Origin: Siphonodentalium dalli
Lineage: Eukaryota > Mollusca > Scaphopoda > Gadilida > Siphonodentaliidae
DNA length: 64,000 nucleotides
Reading direction: 5' to 3'
NCBI GenBank assembly: GCA_032622095.1
Contig: CP136066.1
Coordinates: forward strand, 3,931,784-3,995,783
Part shown: one piece after another, positions 58,057-64,000 of the stretch
Position numbering within the stretch: position 1 is the first letter of the stretch
Layout of the letters: each line of letters opens with the position of its first letter
Translations under genes and position numbers: made by a program
Notes under the pieces: model-generated
What the model saw: the letters and a program-made list of their open reading frames with translations, nothing else
Databases searched by the model: none
What the model was told of the DNA's origin: nothing

Positions 58057-59352
58057 CTATGAAAAAAGATAATAAAACAGCAGCACAGTTTCCAACAAGA
58101 AGAGAGCGAAAAAGAACAACACAAATAAACGATTCACCATGTCGGAGAACGCTCTCCACGAGAACATGTCATCAGCGGAGTCCGCGGTGGTCTCACATAC
58201 ATCAGCGGAGTCCGCGGTGGTCTCACATACTAGTCCATTTGGATTCATATCCACCGCCGGCCTATTGCTGTCTTGTTTGAACATATCAGTCTTTTCCGTT
58301 GAGCAACAGTTTTCGTCATTGAAAACCCGTATGCCGTATCCAAAGATCTTCATGGCAGCTGTGTGTGCCGTTGATGGTGTCTGGCTCTTGTGGCGGTCGG
58401 CAATTATTTGTACTACGGCAACTGCACCCACGATAAATGCATTTTGAACATACTGAAGGCAGAGATATATGGCGAACCTTGAAATCGAGTACGAAGATTT
58501 TGGCATCCACTGACTGTAGAATGTAAGGAAAACGGCATTTGAGAGAAACATCGTGATTGCAAATGACATTTTCTCTCCAGATCTACGAGGAACCACGAAG
58601 GCCACCAAGCTGATCAAAGCTAATCCAATGGCGGGTGCGATAGTAAACATGATATAATACGAGGAGCGTCTGTTGACTGATAGTTTAACCTGACATTTAG
58701 CCATTGTTTCGCCGGCTTCAGTAAGCTCACTCCTGTACATCAATGCAGAAACTAATTCCCACTGTCCATTTTCAACATAACTGTCCTGACCTGCAATGCT
58801 GTTCCTAGTTGTGACGTTAACTTTGTCGGCCGAAGACGTCCACGGTCCGATATTTACGTAACACGATTGTGAGTCAAATGGAAATTTTCTCATGTCCATT
58901 TGACAACTCGTGACGTACGTATCACCGGGATACCAATAAATTGTTCCATCAGAGTAGAGAGTGACGAGCTGATGATCTGTTGCTATGTTTCGTTCTTGGT
59001 CACGTTGATTTAAAATTGTTATATCTGGCTTCCATATCAGAGAGTGTGGGAGGTTAAAACTGTCGATTCCTTCAGCTTCTTCATCCCACGACAGTTTCTC
59101 ATCGAACCACGATATGCTCATCCAAGCAGTAACTTCCATGTTCTGGGCCACTTGATCAATGTCCACGAGTTTTTCCAACTCAAATGAAATTTCGACTTGA
59201 AGCGACCCATTTCCTGGCTTCAGGTGTTTATTGTAATCTGAAAATAGTTTATTGTATAAACTATACGCGCTAGTGTACGAATCACATAAGGCTAAATTCG
59301 GTAGCCGAGTCACCATAAGTAGCATGAATTGCCAAACCGTTCGCGACGCCAT
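58057..59352 (-). CDS. Nicotinic acetylcholine receptor-like subunit (Cys-loop channel), copy 3, intronless
   Basis: A 431-residue frame from the ATG at 59350-59352. The frame is open further upstream to a GTG at 59409 but that part lies in an 88-bp repeat. Signal peptide to about residue 24 (LALCD). The ligand-binding domain has loop D Trp at 82, WKPD, a Cys-loop C150 to C164 with FPFD, and loop B Trp at 171; no vicinal cysteines in loop C. In M2, GEK and Leu 9' are kept but the 20' Glu of the other two copies is Gln (YSQWMP), removing the outer charge of the pore. The M3-M4 loop contains VCETTADSAD twice in tandem. M4 ends LLFYYLFS. Probably one subunit of a cation channel; the 20' change could alter conductance or calcium permeability. 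Ligand unknown. Confidence 0.92.
   Translation of the reverse strand: MASRTVWQFMLLMVTRLPNLALCDSYTSAYSLYNKLFSDYNKHLKPGNGSLQVEISFELEKLVDIDQVAQNMEVTAWMSISWFDEKLSWDEEAEGIDSFNLPHSLIWKPDITILNQRDQERNIATDHQLVTLYSDGTIYWYPGDTYVTSCQMDMRKFPFDSQSCYVNIGPWTSSADKVNVTTRNSIAGQDSYVENGQWELVSALMYRSELTEAGETMAKCQVKLSVNRRSSYYIMFTIAPAIGLALISLVAFVVPRRSGEKMSFAITMFLSNAVFLTFYSQWMPKSSYSISRFAIYLCLQYVQNAFIVGAVAVVQIIADRHKSQTPSTAHTAAMKIFGYGIRVFNDENCCSTEKTDMFKQDSNRPAVDMNPNGLVCETTADSADVCETTADSADDMFSWRAFSDMVNRLFVLFFFALFLLETVLLFYYLFS
58171..58230 (-). repeat. Perfect 30-bp tandem duplication inside receptor gene 3
   Basis: 58171-58200 and 58201-58230 are identical (begin ATCAGCGGAGTCCGCGG on the plus strand). In frame, they add ten residues (VCETTADSAD) to the cytoplasmic M3-M4 loop. 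No base differences, so the event is very recent. Confidence 0.95.
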
Positions 59353-59395
59353 TATTTTATTTTTAATCACTTTTGTTAGCCATGATAGCTCAATC

Positions 59396-59650
59396 GGGCC
59401 AGACTGCACATCCGCATTATGTCATTCTCACAAATAACGTAACATGTTTGGCTGGTTACAGACTATTATCCTCTTATCCTGCTGGGCCAGACTGCATATC
59501 CGCATTATGTCATTCTCACAAATAACGTAACATGTTTGGCTGGTTACAGACTAGTATCCTCTGATCCTGCTGGACCAGACTGCACATCCGCATTATGTCA
59601 TTCTCACAAATGACGTAACATGTTTGGCTGGTTACAGACTATTATCCTCT
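59396..59650. repeat. 88-bp triplication immediately upstream of receptor gene 3
   Basis: Copies start at 59401, 59489 and 59577 (AGACTGCACATCCGCATTAT), with nearly identical sequence (for example CACATCC versus CATATCC, AATAACG versus AATGACG). The third is slightly shorter. It lies between the start codon and upstream sequence shared with gene 1. Confidence 0.93.
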
Positions 59651-60477
59651 GTGATGTTCCCGATGCGTCTTCATTACTCGCGAACGTAAATTCACATATT
59701 TACCGTTTGAGACACCAGAAGAGGAAATGTCACCATAAACCAAATGTCTGACAATATAGCGGACACAACCGATTAGAGTGTCACCAGCACAATATGTTGG
59801 TTCAAACTCAATTTCTAGTCCCATAAACAAAATAAGAGTTTGTGTACGGTGGTATACACCAATCAAATGACACGTCGAATATTTTCAATGAACACGGTTT
59901 GCCAACTACAGTTCTTTAGCAAGATGATATATGGTAATATATCAATTTATGTTAAACAACACTGCAGCGACGCAAGTCCAGTTTGTGAAGGCTGTGAATA
60001 TTAATATATACACTGTGTTGTACCATGTTATTACCAATCCACCCAAAGTGCTATTGACAGTAACATTATCGCTGCGGTAAACATAAACTGTACCACTCAA
60101 TGTAGCGACAAACAAATGTCAATAATTGCATAGCGGCATTGTTCGAAGAATTATTAATGCGATAAAATGGGACCTTGACAATCATACTAGTCTCTTCGTT
60201 ATAGTGCATCAGCTGAATCAATTTATCGGTACCATATTAGGTGGCAAATTGTGAGTGATTAATTAATACACAACAACAAATAGAACACAAATGATGTAAA
60301 CACGGTATAAGTGAGAATAAGACGCGTATTTAGACGAAGAACTTCACAATATTTATTCGCTTCGTTGGCAGAACCAACGCTATAAATATCTCTTCTCAAG
60401 GCGATCAATCTTCCCTCGGCCGAAAAATACCCGGCCGAATCTTCCCGGTCCCATATTACCGAGAGCAGCTATCTGAT
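59651..60477. other. Upstream flank of receptor gene 3 and non-coding stretch
   Basis: 59675-59950 matches blocks upstream of gene 1 (GCGAACGTAAATTCACATAT, GTGTCACCAG, ACAAAATAAGAGT, GTTCTTTA). The rest has no gene. Confidence 0.5.
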
Positions 60478-60965
60478 TTGAAACAAATACCAAGCAATAA
60501 TCTTAACATAAAAGTCAGAAATTTTGTTTCATGATCGAACTGCGGACCTGATAATCGAAATATGTAGGCGAAATCATTTGTAATAGTTAATCACATCCAT
60601 TTAGACATCAACACACTCTTAAAGACACAATACACCGCCATGCAATGTCGTTATTTAACTGCATCGGTGTTTATTGTTATCAATCGCTTATTGCTTCGTT
60701 TATAGTAAGACCATTGTATCTGTTCTGCGCATGCGCATGCCAATTTCCATATATGGGATTTGTGTTAACCGTAATACCGATGAAACTTTAACAGATCATA
60801 ACAAATACCACGAAATTGTCTTAGCATAAACATAAGATATATTGTTTTTTATGCAACTACGACCGTGATAACTAATGAAATATACCGGCCAATTCATTTT
60901 AAGATCGTTATTTGACTTTAGACATCAATACATTCTTAAACGCACATAAACGACCCATTGGCGTT
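60478..60965. repeat. Diverged direct duplication of about 170-180 bp
   Basis: AACAAATACCA, CTTA(A/G)CATAAA, ACTGCGGACCTGATAA / ACTACGACCGTGATAA, TTTAGACATCAA(C/T)ACA(C/T)TCTTAAA occur in order at 60482-60640 and 60799-60955. Old duplication. Confidence 0.6.
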
Positions 60966-61302
60966 AAATTAAAAATTTATTATGCTGTTTTTTGTATTGC
61001 TCAGTATAGAGTTAGAGCCTCGACACCTGTCAATATATTTGGGCTGAATTCATCTGATACGGTATTATTCCTCGAAATAAATAACAGAACCGTCGTTACT
61101 TAGAAATGTAACCGAAATGTAGTTTGGGCTAACATTTACACAAAATCCTGCGTCTGTTTTCTCTTGGCACACACGTTACACAATTAACCACTACCATAGA
61201 ACACCCATATATGGGTGCAATGATTCAACATTATAGTATACAAATAGAAACATTCTGTACCTGATACTTTGTAAACAAATAAGGAAGATCGATGGTGGAT
61301 TC
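60966..61302. other. Non-coding stretch
   Basis: No gene seen. The reading frame of the next feature is open for some codons upstream of its first ATG (IDGGF before MLHF), so the real exon or fragment may begin near 61280. Confidence 0.35.
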
Positions 61303-61599
61303 ATGCTCCATTTCCCTGCAACAGATTTAAATTTACCTCTGACCAAACATAAAGACATTGGGTCATGGCAGTCGCTTCTGGATGCAGCTGAAACAAGGGG
61401 TTACCAGCCAGTCATGGACATCAATAAAGCGTCTCAAAACGATGACGTCCCGGAAGTTAACTACCATAGGCAATGCAAATCCAGGTATACACTCAAACGA
61501 ACTATCGATCAGCTTAAAAGAGTGTGTGAAAATGAGGATGAACATTTTGAAATGGACTCGGTAGAGTGTACAATATGGAGTGCATTTTCAGTGGTATAA
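61303..61599 (+). pseudogene. Fragment of an uncharacterised invertebrate protein (YHRxC motif)
   Basis: 98 codons. The middle part, GSWQSLLDAAETRGYQPVMD followed later by VNYHRQCKSRYTLKR, resembles a segment I recall from many unannotated mollusc, cnidarian and other invertebrate proteins (pattern W..L..AA..R......, then YHR.CRS.FT.KR), often in multicopy, possibly transposon-linked genes. Function is unknown. The last 25 residues match nothing, and no continuation is seen downstream. It may be one exon, with an acceptor-like AAATAAG/G at about 61282, or a truncated copy. The recall of the family is from memory and unverified. Confidence 0.5.
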
Positions 61600-63467
61600 T
61601 CTGCATGTTTCATAGACATCAGTTTGTGAGAGGAATGGTATAAATGAAGAAATTTTCAATATCCAAATCAAAACAAGATATTTTTGACCGCCATGCCTAA
61701 CCTTAAATCATAGGCCTAGCTATAATAGTTAATTTGATTTCAATTTGACGTGAATGCAATATATAAAGTGAAACAGTTTATGTGAACTATAATTGAACTC
61801 TCGCCACCACGCATACAACACTTAGCTTATCCACGTTGCACCAATGACAGGTACTGAATTATACTGCATTCTCCAAAGACCATGTAGATGTTTGAACCAT
61901 ATTGCTATCAAATTTACTTTCATGGTTGTAATAACTGGTTGCTCAGCTTTTGAAGATGCACTTCATGAACAGAGCCTTAATAACCCATTTATGGCATGCG
62001 CGCGCAAATAACATATCCATTGTCAGATTATCTACACCTCTATACCAGCAGGGAAACTCATGGAATTTGTACGACTCACAAGTGCCCACCGACAATTTTG
62101 GATATCCATATATAACTTATGTACAATTCATATGTGTGTGTTTTAGATATCCAACGTGAAAAGCAAATTAGCTTCCTCGCTGGGTGCATGATAACCAAGC
62201 GATCATATAAACCTATGGTTTAGCAATCACCATTGTCAGGAAAGCGACAATGTTACGAATAGTGATGTTATAATTTTAATCAGAATGCGTGGACTGAGAC
62301 AACGCCATTATGTAAGTAGGTCATAATACAGCATTCCTGAACAGAGATATTGTAAATTAGCTTATCAATTGCGCCGGTTGTTTAGCATATCAATATAATT
62401 AGACTGCACGAACGAGGCGTCCGGGGTGTAATATATAAACACCAATAAGAAGACATGTTCACAATATAGATTTAGTTACCTGATTAAAGTAAAACATTCC
62501 AAAATGTATTACGTGCCGACTCTCGCTCTCTCATAGTCTTCTTGAAATTTTAAAAAGAGAGGGAGAGGTTGTAACCACCCGATTCATTATCCAGTATTCA
62601 AATTGCGAATCAAAATTGCATCGGTTTAATTACGTAACAATGTTTTATTTGAAAAATGACCATAGGGTAGTATCAGCACGGACATTTCTAACAGTTTTGT
62701 CTTAGGAAATTCAGAGAACAATTCTGACAATTCTGACAATTCTGACAGTGGACCTGTAACACTTTATATACAATGTATTCATTGACGAGTAATTGCAGTA
62801 GGGCTTGTTCAGATGACCATGCATATTGACTGGACGTTTTCCACTAAAACATATGAAAAATTGTGCATGTGTATTACATGTATCACACTGTCGTCATACT
62901 GTCCGTCTCAACATATATTTATTATCACTGAATTGGACAGTTAGCAAATAAATGGTTAATGGACATATATTGATCGATGCGAGTTATGAAGTAATTATTA
63001 TTTGGTGTAAACCTATGTATTTATCTAAATCATGCACATGAATTAACAAAATTGTATAATAATACGACGCGTCAGTGTTTAACCCTATATCTGCATGTTG
63101 GTGAAAAATGAGTTATTGGTATCATTGGTATCTTACAGCGTCAGATGGTGCAAACATATCTGGGATTTGATGGATAATTTCAGTGCAAAACGTCATACGA
63201 AATTGTATTAACTACAAATATGAACAACTATCGGAGAATGGCGTGACTGGAATTACATTGCTAATACTTTTCAACTAGCATATGCTCAAAATGGTATTGT
63301 TTCTCCGCTAGATCACATACAATGTATTTAAATACTGCCACATATATATGTTTCGAATTCGTATTATACGTTGTATATTTGTAGCTGTTGTAATATTTAA
63401 TAACATGACGATTTTCGTTCGGCGGGCAGATAGAACACCGTAGCATGACTTATTCTTAATCGTGTTA
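61600..63467. other. Non-coding stretch, no gene seen
   Basis: AT-rich unique-looking sequence. 62713-62800 carries three GACAATTCT units and the dispersed repeat shared with 57060-57140. Short frames only. Confidence 0.4.
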
Positions 63468-64000
63468 CTACTGGGGTCTACTAATTGATGTCATATATGG
63501 TTCTAGAATAAACGAGGATTTCACTGTGCGATATGTACGTAATTTGTTGTCATTCGTTGATGCCGAGTAATCAAAAATATCACGGACAAACTTGTCTCTG
63601 TGTAATGCCTTCAGTGTATTTTCGGTGGCGGACACGCTACTTTGGTTTGGTGTTACTATATTTCCAAAAGGTTTTATAGTTAGGCTGTGTGGTGACTTGA
63701 ACGTAGAGCCATGGTCCCACGATAATGTTGAAGATGCTTTCAATAGTGGGTTGATGTCTTCTGCTTGTAGTCGTAAGTAGTACTTGAGACAACGAGTATA
63801 TGCTTCAATATATGCGGGATATTCACCCGACTCGGCCCTAACAGCATGATTAAAACTTTTCTTTCCGGCAGATAGTATCATTTTGCAGAATTGTATGTTA
63901 ACTTGTTCACATGGGGTCGGGTCGGTGATATTTAGGTCAGGCGCCCATATCTCACACCCATAGAGGAGTATGGGTTTGATGACAGCATGGAAGAGATGCA
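63468..64000 (-). CDS. LINE reverse transcriptase C-terminal part, running off the window
   Basis: The frame ending at 63468 is open to the window edge. Its first visible residues, LFHAVIKPILLYGCEIWAPD (up to about 63995), form the conserved post-catalytic motif of LINE ORF2. It continues with the NHAVRAESGEYPAYIEAYTR region, matching the 'aaELGryPl...R' segment common downstream. The catalytic palm must lie beyond 64000 if present. The stop at 63468-63470 is preceded by unrecognised residues, so the C-terminal zinc knuckle of related elements seems absent or diverged. It differs in sequence from the other two LINE fragments here, so it represents a third family. Confidence 0.85.
   Translation of the reverse strand, partial: HLFHAVIKPILLYGCEIWAPDLNITDPTPCEQVNIQFCKMILSAGKKSFNHAVRAESGEYPAYIEAYTRCLKYYLRLQAEDINPLLKASSTLSWDHGSTFKSPHSLTIKPFGNIVTPNQSSVSATENTLKALHRDKFVRDIFDYSASTNDNKLRTYRTVKSSFILEPYMTSISRPQ

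Noticed and set aside
59353-59409. N-terminal extension of receptor 3 to 59409
   Set aside because: It begins at a GTG within the 88-bp repeat and precedes the signal peptide; the ATG at 59350-59352 is preferred.

Overview
This is eukaryotic, AT-rich, repeat-dense animal DNA. It best fits a lophotrochozoan, probably a mollusc and perhaps a bivalve. The reasons are three closely related single-exon nicotinic-receptor-like (Cys-loop) subunit genes, a gene class known to be strongly expanded in bivalves, together with 5'-truncated LINE retrotransposons, piggyBac-type MITEs and long tandem arrays. Species assignment is inference; I see no bacterial or organellar signature.

Genes. The only convincing host genes are three intronless receptor subunits, all on the minus strand, at 3405-4685, 44106-45356 and 58057-59352. 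Two dead fragments of the same family lie 3' of the second and third copies, at 42840-42900 and 57600-57710. A short fragment at 61303-61599 resembles an uncharacterised invertebrate family. The remaining coding sequence is LINE reverse transcriptase: 14956-15972 (-), 19912-21396 (+), and 63468-64000 (-), which runs off the window.

Layout. 1-3.4 kb: low-copy repeats. 3.4-4.7 kb: receptor 1. 5.4-5.85 kb: GAT microsatellite. 6.2-10.4 kb: a TTAA-flanked MITE family. 12.6 kb: long hairpin. 13.44-16.83 kb: a TIR element with 276-bp inverted termini and an 8-bp target duplication, with a nested LINE. 17.6-18.1 kb: minisatellite. 19.1-19.64 kb: palindromic element, recurring inverted at 53 kb. 19.9-21.95 kb: LINE. 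21.95-32.91 kb and 35.73-38.48 kb: an 11-bp satellite (about 13.7 kb in total), interrupted by a segment bounded by 73-bp inverted repeats. 38.7-43.4 kb: several minisatellites. 43.5 kb: second MITE type. 44.1-45.4 kb: receptor 2. 47-48.5 kb: duplicated segments and a hairpin. 48.6-52.4 kb: 40-bp and 57-bp satellites, the latter with higher-order structure. 54.7-57 kb: 32-bp satellite. 57.6-59.7 kb: dead tail, receptor 3 and an 88-bp triplication. 60-64 kb: sparse, ending in a LINE.

How the parts relate. The receptors would each supply one subunit of a pentameric ligand-gated channel. None has the adjacent cysteine pair of alpha subunits, so they look like non-alpha partners or divergent receptors. 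They share coding and some 5' flanking sequence, so the locus appears to have grown by duplication, with tandem arrays forming in and around duplicated and decayed copies. All alignments here were made by eye; identities and copy numbers are approximate.
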